This document shows, piece after piece, positions 35,901 through 48,541 of a DNA stretch of 64,000 nucleotides. Under the pieces are notes generated by a model. That model was not told where the DNA came from. It was given only the letters and a program-made list of their open reading frames with translations, and ran no database searches. The DNA is taken from positions 19,656,946 through 19,720,945 of the forward strand of contig NC_136000.1 of assembly GCF_048128805.1 (NCBI RefSeq), given 5' to 3'. The stretch is from Centroberyx gerrardi. Taxonomy: Eukaryota; Chordata; Actinopteri; Beryciformes; Berycidae. Every line of letters starts with the position of its first letter. The stretch's first letter is position 1. The position numbers and the translations under genes are program-made.

Positions 35901-37237
35901 TTATGATCAAGGAATCTTGTGATGGCATGGGAGATGTCAGCGAGAAGCACGGCGGCGGGCCGATGGTCCCTGAGAAGGCTGTACGTTTCTCTTTTACTGT
36001 TATGTCTGTCTCTGTCTTGGCAGAAGGAGAGATGGAGGAGGTTACCATCTTTAGGGAGCCAAAGCCTAACTCGGAACTGTCCTGTAAGCCCCTATGTCTG
36101 ATGTTTGTGGATGAGTCAGACCACGAGACACTCACTGCTGTCCTGGGGCCTGTAGTTGCAGAGCGGAATGCAATGAAGCAGAGTCGACTCATCCTATCTG
36201 TGGGTGGCCTGCCTCGCTCCTTCCGCTTTGAATTCAGAGGCACAGGATATGATGAGAAGATGGTGCGTGATGTGGAGGGACTGGAGGCCTCAGGCTCCAC
36301 CTACATCTGCACTCTGTGTGACTCAACCCGGGCAGAGGCCTCTCACAACATGGTGCTGCACTCCATCACCCGCAGTCACGATGAAAACCTGGAGCGTTAC
36401 GAAATATGGAGGACCAATCCTTTTTCTGAGACCGCCGACGAGCTGCGAGACCGGGTCAAAGGAGTTTCCGCCAAGCCCTTCATGGAGACCCAGCCCACTC
36501 TGGATGCATTGCACTGTGACATTGGTAATGCCACTGAGTTCTACAAAATCTTCCAGGATGAGATTGGGGAGGTGTACCAGAAGGCCAACCCCACCCGTGA
36601 GCAACGGCGGAGCTGGAGAGCAGCTCTAGACAAGCAGCTGAGGAAGAAGATGAAGCTTAAACCGGTGATGAGGATGAATGGGAACTATGCCCGGAAGCTA
36701 ATGACCGAGGAGGCTGTGGAGGTGGTGTGTGAGCTGGTGCCCTCAGAAGAGAGGAGGGAGGCCCTGAGGGATCTTATGGGCCTCTACCTGCAGATGAAGC
36801 CTGTGTGGCGCACCACCTGCCCAGCCAAGGAGTGCCCCGACCAGCTGTGCCGCTACAGCTTTAACTCCCAGCGCTTTGCCGATCTCCTCTCCACTACCTT
36901 CAAATACAGGTACAATGGAAAGATCACCAACTACCTGCACAAGACGCTGGCCCATGTCCCTGAAATCATTGAGAGAGATGGCTCCATAGGAGCCTGGGCC
37001 AGTGAGGGGAACGAGTCGGCAAACAAACTGTTCAGGCGCTTCCGTAAGATGAATGCACGTCAATCAAAGGCGTTTGAGCTGGAGGACGTGTTGAAACACC
37101 ACTGGCTCTACACCTCCAAGTACCTGCAGAAGTTTATGGAGGCTCACAAAGATTCTGCCAAAGCTCTGCAAGCTACCATTGACCCAGTGGAGATCCAGGA
37201 GGATGGGGATATGTCTCTGGATGTTACTGAGTTTTGA
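32936..37237 (+). CDS. rag1: RAG1, V(D)J recombinase catalytic subunit (3 coding exons)
   Basis: Exons 32936-33273, 33487-34625 and 35490-37237 join in frame to 1074 residues; introns are 213 and 864 bp. RAG1 with RAG2 binds recombination signals and cuts DNA to assemble immunoglobulin and T-cell-receptor genes in lymphocyte nuclei. Visible parts are N-terminal cysteine pairs ([16 protein letters not shown]), a RING finger at about residues 314-353 (CLVCDHLL ... CGHLFCRSC ... CPAC), the nonamer-binding GGRPRQH at about 424, and the catalytic core. The three catalytic acidic residues are present: Asp in ESCDGMGD (about 637), Asp in GTGYDEK (about 747) and Glu in WASEGNES (about 998). They correspond to mouse D600, D708 and E962. 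The splice after MMQG is typical of teleosts. No break was seen. It converges on rag2. Confidence 0.97.
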
Positions 37238-38900
37238 GAGTTGTATTAATTTTAAATGTTAAGATGTGATTGATTTTATACACAAGATAGTAGGAGTATT
37301 ACTTGTAGTATATCCTGTTCAATGTCTGTTGCAAAAACATTATGAGAAACTAATGACTGCATAATTTTTATAGTAAGTTTCAGACTTGAAGCAGTAATGT
37401 CTATTCTCAAAGATGCTGCTTTTTTTCTGTAATTAAAGAATATCTTTGCAATTTTACACAATACATCATCATTCATTGTAGGATTTTAAGTCTTCTTCCT
37501 TAAATGACCCATTTCATTTACTCACACGGAGTCATTTCCAGAGGAAGAACAGTCAGCCCAGTTTTATATTTGTATTATACTTGTTAATTTTTAGTTAATC
37601 ATTAGAGCACAATGATGGGACAGTACAGGAATATAGAGGTAACATAGAGTTCCTCTTCCCTTGCTTTTAGCAAGAAAGATTTTTTTATTTTTTTTTATCT
37701 TGAGCTTCCTGTGAAATATGGTGCAGTTTATTGTATTGCAAGGTTATGACACATTTATGGATTTATACAGAGAGGATATTTATGGAAACAGATGAAAGCG
37801 CTGTAAGTCATGGGAGGGAAATTGTGTTAAAAAGACCACATTTATGACCACTGTATTAATATATCATTTGAGCTGGAACAAAATGCAATCACAGAGACCC
37901 AAATGTTCTTTGTTTCATGAGTGCCCTCTGAAAAAGATTACTTTAGTGCTTTATAGCGGAGTCCCTGAGGGGCAGAATAGATGCCAGGTCACTTTGAACC
38001 AATTTTATCTCTTTTAGTTTTTGCACAGTGGAGGATAGATGATACTTATTCTACTTCTTCACATAAAATAAAGCATATACTGACCTTTTTGTTGATATCA
38101 TAAAAATACAGTATGGTCCATTACTAAGCCTAATACCCCATGGACTTGCTTGCAGGCAGGGATTTTTCATCAGATCTGTATATAACCTGGCTCCTTTTCT
38201 CTGCTGATATTTTTTCACAACCGTCACTGACAGAGGAGAGGGATGGACGAGAGCAAGAGAAACTTGATGTAAACTGATTTGTTGGCGACTTTATTTGTTT
38301 GATTGATTGATTATATTGTCTTTTTTTGCCCTCACTATTTCCAATTGTGACAGGCAATTTCGTTTTCTTATTTGATTGAATGTTTTGATTTGATTTCGCT
38401 GTCATAACTTTAACCATACGACAGCTGTGAAATATTTATATTTCATTTGATAGTTGTCACAGTCCTACAATAACATCATGTTTTACAGTACAGTATATTG
38501 CGACATGTCTCATATTTGTTTTTTTATCATAATGAATTGCATTTCCAACATAATGGATGATGGATGATTCATGCAATTCCACTTGTTCACTCTTCACCAT
38601 GTATTTCATTCATACTCGTTTTTACTACACTAAAATCAGTTGTTTCCTGGGGATGCAGAAAACTTTCAACAGTCTCTTATTTGGCATACTGGTGATAAAT
38701 TGAAAATCCACTACATGCTTAATTACGCTTGTTTTTAAATGTTGTTGATAATAGTTTACAGACCTCAATCTTTCTGGTGTATTTACACCAAAACAGACAA
38801 CCTTTTATGTTTTGGGTGAATTTTCTGTATAATGTGACAGTGATGAGTTTGTTTGTTATCAAAAATGTTCTTGTTTTCATCAAAGAATGAATAAATAAAA
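37238..38900 (+). other. rag1: rag1 3' UTR and rag1-rag2 spacer
   Basis: AT-rich sequence without an open gene. An ATTAAA is at 37432-37437 and AATAAA signals are at 38890-38899. Either could end the rag1 transcript, giving a 3' UTR of about 0.2 or 1.65 kb. Confidence 0.55.
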
Positions 38901-38988
38901 AATTTGACTTGAACTTCTGGGTTGTTCTCATTAAAATGTATTCTAATTTGACTTGAACTTCTGGGTTGTTCTCATTAAAATGACTTCT
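38901..38988. repeat. Two-copy 44 bp tandem duplication
   Basis: The phrase AATTTGACTTGAACTTCTGG plus the next two dozen bases (to TTAAAATG) occurs twice in direct succession, at 38901 and 38945, with nearly identical copies. It begins right after the paired AATAAA signals, so it sits at the likely end of the long rag1 3' UTR. Confidence 0.9.
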
Positions 38989-39055
38989 ATTTTATTTTAT
39001 TTGGGAGAATAGAAAAATACATGATAAAAAAGCAATTTGGGTAAAGAAAGTAAAC

Positions 39056-39357
39056 CAGTGATTCTCAACCTTTTTCATATCAAGTTTAGTACACATTAGA
39101 GCCACCAGAAATCTGAGAATATTTGTATTGTTAGATATGATTTTGTCCAGAATTCCAAGACTATCTACATTGTAGGTAGAGAGATAACAGTGAAACTATG
39201 ATCAAAATAGTCGACATTTCTTCTACATTCTCTAATTGTGTTAACTTCTTATAAATGAAATAATACTGAAGTTTAACAATTCATCAGTTTGCTGGGGACC
39301 CCTGGGACCCCCTCAAGGACCCCCGATGGTCCCCGGACCCCATGTTTAGAACCACTG
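39056..39357. mobile_element. hAT-like MITE between rag1 and rag2
   Basis: The left end is CAGTGATTCTCAACCTTTTT and the right end is CATGTTTAGAACCACTG, an imperfect inverted pair typical of hAT elements. The 8 bp flanks AAGTAAAC and ACTTAAAC match at six positions, a decayed target duplication. The interior has a run of GGGACCCC-like motifs near the right end and no coding capacity. Confidence 0.75.
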
Positions 39358-39544
39358 ACTTAAACCACTTATTTCCACTGTGGTCCTTGATAGAAAACAA
39401 TAAATTGACATACAACACATGAATACACTACTACTACAAACACTACAGAGAGGCCTGCTATAATATTAAGGTTTTGTGTCACATATGAAGATTGTGAAGC
39501 ACATTAGAAAGATAAAACACAGATATGAAGTTCTGATTTCAGGT

Positions 39545-39556
39545 TTTATTTTTATT
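39545..39556 (-). terminator. rag2: rag2 polyadenylation signals
   Basis: Two AATAAA hexamers on the minus strand (TTTATT at 39545-39550 and 39551-39556) lie about 185 bases past the rag2 stop. Confidence 0.6.
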
Positions 39557-39738
39557 GTTTTATCTTTTGACAACATTTGCTCAAATATTACAGATCTGCA
39601 TATGGATTTTTTTTAGTTTGAACTTAAAACACTTTATATAATATAAACATGAAGAGCATCCTAAAAACAGTTACTGCCTGACCAGGTAAGTTATTCAAAA
39701 TTACAGCACATAATATTCCAAAATGCTTTGACCGTACA

Positions 39739-41340
39739 TCACTCAAATAGCCTTCTAAAGAAGCTTTTCTTGGCAGGGGTCATCTTTATTATGGGAGGGG
39801 TCTTCCTATGCATCATTTTCATGGGCGTGCGCTTCAGAGGCAGCACCTGTCGAGGTGGGGTCATTTCCTGACAGGGCAGACCTCCATGGTCCTGGCAGAA
39901 GTACTTGCTGTTGCCCTCAGAGAGCCTCACCAGCAGGGTCTCAGACAGCTCCATGCACTGGGCGTGGACCCAGTGGCCTCCCTCCCCCCTGGAGCAGAAG
40001 ATCATGGCTGGCCGGTGGAGCTCAGTGGAGTAGTAAGGCTCCCATGTGTTGGGGTCCACCTGGCAGCCCAGGCAGCATTTGACCCAGTAGCCTGTTTGGG
40101 ACTCGTCCTCCTCATCCTCCTCATTGTAAGCGTCCTCCTCTCCATCGCTGCTGTCCTCCAGCTCATGGGGCTCACGGCCAAAGTACAGCTCCTCAGAGTC
40201 CTCCAGTGGAGTCGAGTCCTCATAGTCTGTCGACTCCTGGCTGCAGCTCTGGGTTCCTTCCTCCCCCTTGCCTTCCTCCTCCGTCTGGAAGCACACCTGA
40301 TAGAAGTAATGCACATCCGGTTGGGCTGACCTTCCCTCGGATGGAACCCCTATTAGGGCACTTCCCTCCCCCAAGTTGCCGCCAAACCAGGTGCGGCTAT
40401 GATTGATATCTGCGGTCCACTTTGGCGGTTCTAAGGACTCAATGTGGATCCCTTTGTCATCCAGGACCACTGTGCTGCATTCCATCCTCTTCTGGGAGTC
40501 TGACTGATACCCTCCTAAGATAATGTATCTGTGAGTGGGACCTGTTCGGGTGATGATAGCACTGGAGATGGACATACCGGTGTCTAGGGCCTCACAGGAG
40601 AGCATGGGGCTGCCCTGCAGAAGATCGACATGCAAGCGAAAGAGTCGAGGGGGGCGGGAGTCTGAGGAGAGTGAGTGACCTCCCAGGAAGTAGACACAGT
40701 CTTCTCTGGCAATGGCCAGATGGAAGGACTGACCATCACTGATCTCAGGTAAGGTGTGAGCAGAGCAACAGCCAAAGTCCAGGTCAATCAGGAACACCTG
40801 AGGAGGACAGTCTACAACGCTGTTCCAGCTCTCTGTGGTGCGCTCTCCTACAGGCATGTAGGACCTACCCCCAAACAACACACCGGCCCTCTTTCCCCGG
40901 CTGTGAACCATACTGATGGTGTGGCCGTATCGGGCCCCCGGCAGTTCTCCTACCAGCTCTTTCTCCTGGCAGCGCAAGGTCAATTTGCGATTGCAGCCGC
41001 GGCTGTCCAGGGTCAGCAGGTACAGGCTCGACGAGATCTCGTTATTTGGGGTGCGGCCACCATGGATGAGATAGCTCTCTGGGTACCCATCATGGGGGTC
41101 GAGGCGGCCAACAGCAGGGCAACGCAATGGAGGAAGGTAGGAGGAGTCGTTAGAGAAGGAGATGGCCCTCAACTTCAGCTCGCCATGTTTTAGCCGAACG
41201 CCAAATACTCCTGTTGGGCAGGAGCGCTTGGGCCAGCCTTTCTGGCCAAACAGAAGAACCTCTCCATCCAGCTGTAGCAGGGAGCACCCAGGCTGCAGAA
41301 GAGCTGCACAGTTCACTGGAGTTACTGGTTGCAGGGTCAT
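39739..41340 (-). CDS. rag2: RAG2, V(D)J recombinase regulatory subunit
   Basis: A single coding exon of 533 residues; mammalian RAG2 is 527. RAG2 is the essential partner of RAG1 and targets the recombinase to active chromatin. Residues 1 to about 350 form the six-bladed kelch-like propeller (FGQKGWPKRSCPTGVF, LFGGRSYMP, FLGGHSL, ILGGYQ). An acidic hinge follows at about 370-416 with many Glu/Asp residues. Then comes the PHD finger at about 417-484 with GYWVKCC, CSRGEGGHWVHAQC and the tryptophan that reads trimethylated H3K4. The C-terminus ends KKSFFRRLFE. The ATG at 41340 matches the family start; the open frame extends 75 nt further upstream only because an intron follows. An acceptor (GACGCAG, exon from 41354) lies 14 bases before the ATG, so the 5' UTR is split. 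Confidence 0.97.
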   Translation of the reverse strand: MTLQPVTPVNCAALLQPGCSLLQLDGEVLLFGQKGWPKRSCPTGVFGVRLKHGELKLRAISFSNDSSYLPPLRCPAVGRLDPHDGYPESYLIHGGRTPNNEISSSLYLLTLDSRGCNRKLTLRCQEKELVGELPGARYGHTISMVHSRGKRAGVLFGGRSYMPVGERTTESWNSVVDCPPQVFLIDLDFGCCSAHTLPEISDGQSFHLAIAREDCVYFLGGHSLSSDSRPPRLFRLHVDLLQGSPMLSCEALDTGMSISSAIITRTGPTHRYIILGGYQSDSQKRMECSTVVLDDKGIHIESLEPPKWTADINHSRTWFGGNLGEGSALIGVPSEGRSAQPDVHYFYQVCFQTEEEGKGEEGTQSCSQESTDYEDSTPLEDSEELYFGREPHELEDSSDGEEDAYNEEDEEDESQTGYWVKCCLGCQVDPNTWEPYYSTELHRPAMIFCSRGEGGHWVHAQCMELSETLLVRLSEGNSKYFCQDHGGLPCQEMTPPRQVLPLKRTPMKMMHRKTPPIIKMTPAKKSFFRRLFE

Positions 41341-41354
41341 TTTCTGGCAGGTGC

Positions 41355-42423
41355 CTGCGTCAAAACAGCACACAAACAGAATGGTGTTAGTCAGCTGTTG
41401 CTTGTTTTGGTGCAAGGATTACTTCCTGTTTATTAACAACTGAAAGATCATTATCAATCATACTATGTATTGTAGGCTAGATCATGCCTGAACAAGGGCC
41501 TGTAATCAATCAACATCTCCACAAGTCACTTTAGTTTAGTGAACGATGGTACACATCACACACACCAAAGTTTAGATAATAATATAGGAACGATTGAACT
41601 TTAAACCAATGGTATTCACAGTGTTCAGAGAGCATTTATTAATATTACTTAATATTATTAATAGTAGCGCTGTGTCGCTTGATTCCTAAAGTAAAACATC
41701 AGCCACCAAAAAAAGTACTTTTGTTAGGTCCATTGTGTTATTATTTCCATGACTGCAAGACAGGTCGTATTTATGACTTCCGATCTCGGGAGTAGGAGCT
41801 TACAAGGTGCACTTGAAAGCAGCATGAGATACCAACAAACATTTTCTGGAGCAGTCAGGGACTTCCTGGCAATATAGACGGTCTGTGACAGTACTCAGCA
41901 TGATTTTCCAGGAATATGGGTACATTTTCTGTTTCATTAGTGTAAGGACCATTATGAAACAAATGGGTAAAGTTGCAGCAATATGGCATAGTGTTGACAT
42001 CATGAATTAGGGTTTTGGTTCTCTGGATTCTACCTTTGAAATCAAGTTGTACATCTTCACAAATACTGAATGGATTTTCCAAGCTTATGAGAATGCCACT
42101 AGAAATCTCCTTTAGAATTAACATTAAATTCTAGAATTTGTTAGCCAGGGCCATCTGTTCTGCCACCACAATACTATAAACGATCCGTATAACAATATTA
42201 AGATTGTCATAATATTAGCTGTAATAACAAGAGTGTTAACACTGCTATGGTCAATATAATTCTATGCAATACAAACACTGTTTTGCTATGTTTGACAGCC
42301 AGTGGGATGGCTGCGCATAAGCTTAATAGGTTGAGGTGAGAGTAACAGAAAATTAATTTGAAAGCCTGAGAACTGTTATTACTTCAATTAATTTAGAATC
42401 ATATTTTTTTTAGCATTGCTTAC
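41355..42423 (-). other. rag2: Candidate rag2 5' UTR intron
   Basis: On the minus strand a donor CATAAG|GTAAGC at 42424/42423 and the acceptor GACGCAG at 41355 would frame an intron of about 1.07 kb. The sequence upstream of the donor (toward 42520) has a CATAAAG TATA-like box at about 42511-42517. A split rag2 leader is common in vertebrates. The pairing is inferred. Confidence 0.4.
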
Positions 42424-42519
42424 CTTATGGCCAGGGGCAGGATGCAGAGCTTCAACTCACTTTAATGGGAATCTGAATGAATCAGAACGATGAACCTGAA
42501 GGGCTCTTTATGCAGCGTA

Positions 42520-45513
42520 ACTTTGACAAAGGCAGTGAGTGACAGAGTTTGTGAAGCTTCGTTGACTCAGAAACACTTCCAGTGCTTGAGGTTAACAGTC
42601 TGTGACTGCCGCTCACTGGCAGGTGTGCTGCCTAGATGCAGTTAGTGAGTTACTTCAGTGATAATATCACTGAATAATCTGCAACAAACAAGGCACAACA
42701 GGCTATTGAGAGTGTCTTGTCTACTGAATAATTCTAACTTGTATGATACCTTAAGAATTTAAAAACTGTTTAGATAATTTTTTCCAGTAGTCATGAGGAA
42801 CTATTGGTCAGACCTGTTTTATTGTTCTATCTAAAATAAATAATTGACATCGCTTTCTCTTTTACCACGGCACTATTGCTAGAGCACCGAGGACCTCAAG
42901 AAGCAAATTCAGGTCATTCAGTTAGGGATGAGACGCTTCACTTCTGTATACCTATCAAAATCATTTTCTCCAATTCATTTAAGTTCTTTATTGAGCAGTG
43001 GTTAATATTTTAAATTATACTGCAAGCCTTCACAGTCAAGAAAACCCCCCCAAAAACGATCAAAACAGCACACAAACAGAATGCTGTCAAGTAGCTGTTG
43101 CTTGAATGTTGAATGTCTTGCACTAGACTACATTTTAAATGACCAAATATTAATATAAATATATTGGAAATATTTGCCCAATTGCTCAACCTTATCAATC
43201 CAACCCTAATTCCCAGCAGCACACCTTTGTTGAAGTGATAGCATCCAAAAATACACCCCCCACCGAAGATTTCTAAATGAAATTCAAACGATTAAAAAGT
43301 AATAAATTATGCAGAAATGTCAGACAATGAAAAAATAAATTGCTATTGCTGAATAGCTCCAAGGACGTGCCTAAATCTAAACAATGAACATGGAGGACAA
43401 CATGAACTATATTGTGGAGGAAATGCATGATGACAACCCACTGAGGTGGTTTGAATTAGTCCATTCTCCATCAACAATTCAAAACATGAAAAAACAAATT
43501 CCACTTCAAGCCAAAATTGTTTCTATTTGCTGAAATGTCTCCATTATGGACCTCACAAAGATGACAAAAATTGTTTATTCACCAGGGCTAAAGCTCAAAA
43601 CTCAAACAATTTTACTAAAACTGATTGAGGGGCCTAATCAAACATTTTGTTGTTAATAATACAAGAGGCACCCTTCCTCCACTCATCTGTAACAAATAAA
43701 GGGAGGTGATCCACTTCTAATGTAAAAACCAAAATATTTATTCAAGCACTGGTGCTTGAGAAGAGTCCACTCAAAATGTGTTGCCGAAAGTGTGCATGTG
43801 TTGTATAAGCATATTTACTATTCCACGGCTTATGTACACATTTTCAGCTTTGCGACTGTTAGCTTTAATAAATAGCTTCCTTTTTTTGCATTAGAAGCTG
43901 CTCCCCTCCCCTTATTTTTCTAGTATTTTGCCTTCTCAGGATCCCTCCTCTACACACTTCATGACTGTACTTATTTTTGGCATCTAAAATGATCTGATGC
44001 TTACCCTTTAAACACTGTCAGAGTCTGCTCTTGCAGGTTACTGGCAAAGCTCCCACACACTTTAACGAATGTGTCTATTAGGTGTAGCCTGTAAAACACA
44101 CACATATGGATCCAGGGCCTCATTGGACAAATCACAGTAATACCTACTAAACCAAGAGCTTAAGAGTCAACACTATCCCTTTCAGTGAACACTTTGACAT
44201 TCTCCCTGAGAGCCGAGTGACACGCCGTACCGCGTGCAGTCAGTGGAGCTGTGAGTCATGATCCCTCACAGTACACTGCACCTAATGCACGACTAATAGA
44301 TTATGCCGTTTTATGAGCAAAGGGTGAAAGAGAGGGGCAAAATATAATTCTTACAGAATGATGAATTCATTTTAATTACGCCTAAGCCTGAAATTCCTTT
44401 ATATAGGCCTCAGTTTTAAAGCTTTAGCCCTGGTGCAGGTAGCAAGCCTATTGTTTAAGTGACACACACACATGCTTAAGCACCTAGAGAAATACTGAGC
44501 TGGAAGCAGATGTCTACCCACTCATTAGCATAATGTTTTTGTGCATTGAGTGGCTGAGAGAAAACGCATGGAGTGTGCAAAACAAAGGCTGAAACCACAA
44601 GTGCCTGGAAGACCGTTACAGCTTGAAAACACAAAACAGCAGAGCACCTGTGTCTAAACTGATGCTTAGAGGGCGGAGCGGAGGAGAAAAGAATTTATCC
44701 TTGTTGCTAGAGAGGATATAATGCATGAGTTCCTAACAGTGGGATATGCAAAGGGGAAATGTTTTTTTTTGTTGTTTTTTTTGTCATGAGTTGAGAAATA
44801 TTACATCCAAATAAACATTCTATTCAGCCCCGGAAAAATAAACCTGCATAGTCACCTCAAGGCAACAACAGAAAGCACTGTTGAAAGTACTGCCTGCTAT
44901 GAAGCTGCAGCTGGGATGGCGCAGAGCGTGAGTAGGAGGCACAGCAGTGCGCGGCAGACCCCAGGCCATGCAGGGATTTGTACATAATTGATAGAACAAA
45001 GTAATTAGAATCTACGGTAGCACCTGTTTCTGTCCTTTGTAATGTATCACTACCTGACTGTTTGTACCCTGAAGCGGGGTTTTGACGGATGACGCGGTGA
45101 CAGCTCTGATGTTCTGACGATCACTGTGCAGCAGTGTTTATCACTATTTAATGTTACGGTAATTGTTCCCCTTGTGGTGATTGGAACTGAGTGCCAGTGG
45201 GGTAATTCAACCTCACTCCGGCTAATATTGCTGCAGTACTGTACTAATCATCGTGTGACAAGTGACCCATAATGCCGTAGCTCAGCTTTTACATTCAGTA
45301 TCATCGTTTCAAGGCTACAACGCTCCCTTATTTCGTTCCGCACTGTCCCTTCCATCCTCATTTCCCAATCCTTCAATCTTCTGTTATCCCGTTATCCTTC
45401 CCATTGCTCTCTTTTCTATTTTCCCTGCTTCACTAAATGTGTTTCTCCTCCGCTGTCCTTTCTCTGTGTAGGTGAGCGCAGACTAAGGTTTGCTTGCCTT
45501 GGTAAGTGGCAGG
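42520..45513. other. rag2 upstream region; no gene seen
   Basis: About 3 kb of AT-rich sequence without a supportable exon or a clear repeat. It lies between the rag2 5' side and the possible iftap start and may contain promoter or enhancer DNA for either gene. No motif could be assigned. Confidence 0.5.
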
Positions 45514-45990
45514 ATGCCAGGGGTGAAGAGTGGCTCAGATACCCTGGCACAACACCAGATGCCGGTGGAAGCCCTGGAGTCTCTCTGCAGCTCCTGTGAG
45601 CCGTCCTCTGACCAGATCCAGGCCCGCTTCATTCACTTGTCTTCGGGTCAGCGTCACAGGTCGTAGGTTGTGACTGTAATATGTTGAACAGGCAACCTAC
45701 AGGCATCTTTTAAGCCGATAAGCAGAGAGTTGCCTGTACCCTGTCTTTCCCTTTCTACCAACAGGGGGATGCTGGGAGTAGACACACAACTGTGGGCGGC
45801 CCCGCAACTTAACTCCTTCCCAGGGGAGACGGAAAGATCAAGATTGAGTACACAGAGGAGGAACAGAGTGGTCAGCGTGGGGAGGGAGAGAGATCTGGCA
45901 CCAGAAAGACAGCTCGGTGGCTGCATCTTGCCTGCTGATCAGAAGGGGGTCAACGGCTTGTGGATCTTTCGCTCTACCCTGCGAGCTTGA
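45514..45990 (+). CDS. iftap: Possible iftap (C11orf74-like) first coding exons
   Basis: ATG at 45514 opens a frame whose stretch ALESLCSSCEPSSDQIQARF followed by IHLSS resembles the N-terminal region of vertebrate IFTAP (a predicted IFT-A associated protein), including the F-x-HLS motif. A donor at 45659/45660 (CACAG|GTCGTA, weak) and an acceptor TTCTACCAACAG at 45764 keep the frame open into GMLGVDTQLW, where mammals have R-G-x-x-G-x-D. That second stretch stops at 45990, so an internal donor must exist if the gene continues to the exon at 57384. In mammals IFTAP lies beyond RAG2 and on the strand of RAG1, the same place and strand as here. Homology is weak and the exon limits are tentative. 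Confidence 0.4.
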
Positions 45991-47937
45991 TGGACTGTCC
46001 CGAGGCTTTGAGAGAGAAAACCTCCACAACTGTTTTCAATCACACTGAAGGCCCTCCCTCTTCTCTTCCACCAGTCCCACTGCTTCACCCCTTTCTCTCT
46101 GTCTGCCTCCTCTAGTTTATCTCCGCCGTCCTCCCTATTTCAGTGATTCTCGATTTTCTTTAAGCAAATGGCTGGATTGTTTCAGCAGAGGGGAGTTTAC
46201 TTCAGATGTGTACATTGAAGCATGAACAGGACCTCAAGCAATGCCAGCTATTGATTTTACCATGATTCTGATTAGAGGGCTCCCTGTTGCAATCGATACA
46301 ATACATCAGTGAACTGCACAGTGAAACTGATGGTCTCGGATAGGATCCCATATTTGGCTTCTAATTAATCATGTTGTTGATTATTTTGAAGATTAAAAAG
46401 CAGTTGAGTGAGCACAAGATCCCTCAACATAAAAAACAGAGGCTCTCAACCGTCCAAACACATCGGACACTGGATGTAACAACTGCAGTCAATAACCGTA
46501 CTTGATCATCATGATTGAATTTTATGGGCTGCTAGACACTGTTGTAAGTATATGATAAGATTATGATGAAGGATATTCCTCTCACACAGCTCTCCTGCAC
46601 GGAGTGTCTTATTATCTTATTGTAATGAACGATAGCGCTGCTGATGTGATAGCTGGCAGCTGTGGGAATGAATGCTGCTTTCCATCAGCCACAACGCTAA
46701 AGGCAGAACTGTAGGTCCTATGCACCCGCTATTATTTACAGTATATAGACCTAATATAGTTGTTATTTAATAAGCTAATAATTCAAATGTAATTCAGGTG
46801 ACATTCTGTATTTGTATGATGTGATACTGATAAAAGGCCATTGCGCAATGCAGTTTTAACAGTGTTTTTTTTGTGATTTCCTCGAGGGAGGGGTAGATTG
46901 TCATGAAGTGTAATAGGTATTGAATACTGGAATTAAAACACTGTTGATTTGTTCATCCGGTATGAGAAACGGCCCTTACAGACGCTTTCGACAAGTAGCA
47001 GCATCAACTTCACTTGAATGACTCCAATTTAAATATATTGAAGAGATGTGTTGATTGCCTAGATTTTGATATAGGCACAGTTAGTGTGCATTATGTTAAG
47101 TTTTTATGGTTTTGCCAATGAAAGAATCTATCAGCCCAATCTTGTCTATTGTTTTCTGTAGATGGATAGCTACTTATTTGTTGGTGACTTCAGTCAGTGT
47201 GGAGGAGGATGCCACCACTGATCCAGACAACACTAGTTTTTCTTTGTGCTCTGCTCGCTCTTTCTAAACTTTTTCCTCTAACTCGTCAGAATTCAGACTG
47301 GCACATTATGGAAGGTTTTCCTTTAGAAGAGTATAGTAATGGCATTCTTGTTATCTGAAAATAAGGCTGTTTAATTGTGCGTATGGATCTTCATTAATAT
47401 CACTTTATCCTAATCTTTTCTGATTATGCTGGAATTAGAGAGGTAGAATTTTGCCATGCAGTATTGATATGAGGCTTTGAGATGGCTACAATGCTATTTC
47501 ACGGAGAATGGTTTCTTTAATCGCGTCTTTGACAGTAAATTACATTCACTGAGTTCTCACATTTTGTCCGGAAAGAGTGGAAAACTCAATAAAAGTAAAA
47601 TATGTCTTAATCCAAGTATAAAGCTAACATATGAAGCAGCCCCTCACTGAGCATGTGAAAGGCATTTATGGGTCCACTGTTCATTTAATAGGATTTAGAT
47701 AATATTATGTGCATATTATTTCTGTGATTAAGGAAGTCATTTCCTTTGCTTTAAATAGTCTACATTACCATTTTTATGCATCTTCAACACATGTAAATTG
47801 CCTGGCTGTCCTGCTATTAGTGTCGAGGGTACAGCTCTCATGTTTTTTTTATGCATTCACCTCTCAATACACCTCCATCAACAAGGCTTTAACTCTAACC
47901 TTGATCGTTGCCTGAATGGCCCAGCAAGTGTTCTCAT

Positions 47938-47940
<3 letters not shown>
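45991..47940. other. Intronic or intergenic DNA; nothing specific seen
   Basis: About 2 kb of AT-rich sequence with few simple repeats and no recognisable mobile element or exon. If the iftap reading is right, it is intron. Confidence 0.5.

Positions 47941-47941
<1 letters not shown>

Positions 47942-47986
<45 letters not shown>
47942..47986. repeat. (GT)n microsatellite
   Basis: A pure GT tract of about 22 units. Confidence 0.95.
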
Positions 47987-47987
<1 letters not shown>

Positions 47988-48541
47988 GTGCACATGGACA
48001 AGTTTTCTGTAAGGTACACTAGCTCCATCCACAGCAGTGGTGTGATCTGATGTAGGCTGTTCTAAACAGTGGAGTGGTAGGCAAGCCATGGGGAGGGTTG
48101 GAGACCGTCTTTGTGGTCTCTGCCAGACAGTATAAAAATGATTTGGCTGTTGTCTCCCTGCTGCCACTCAGAGATGCTGACATAATGAAATAGCTGACTG
48201 TGAACTCCCACCTTGATTAGCATGCGTAATTATGAATATGCTGCGGTGAGCGTAAAATCAGACTGAAAAGAGGCGTTCTGGAAAGTGGCTGTGTCTCTTT
48301 GACACTGAGCGGCCTGTAATTGCCTCTACCACGCGATCAATGACCGCTCAGCATTTGGCATCTGGATGAATCAGCCTGCTTGGACTATTTGGAGAGATTT
48401 AGGCCACCTTTTAACAGTAATGTTTTATATTAGTTGAAGTAGTTTAACCATTGCACACAGGCTACAGTGTAAGTACATCTATTTAAAGCTACAATATGCA
48501 ACTTTTCAACATTAAAATAACAATAAATTAATAGGATATAT

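Noticed and set aside
41341-41415. N-terminal extension of rag2
   Set aside because: An acceptor lies within it and the family start is MTLQP at 41340.
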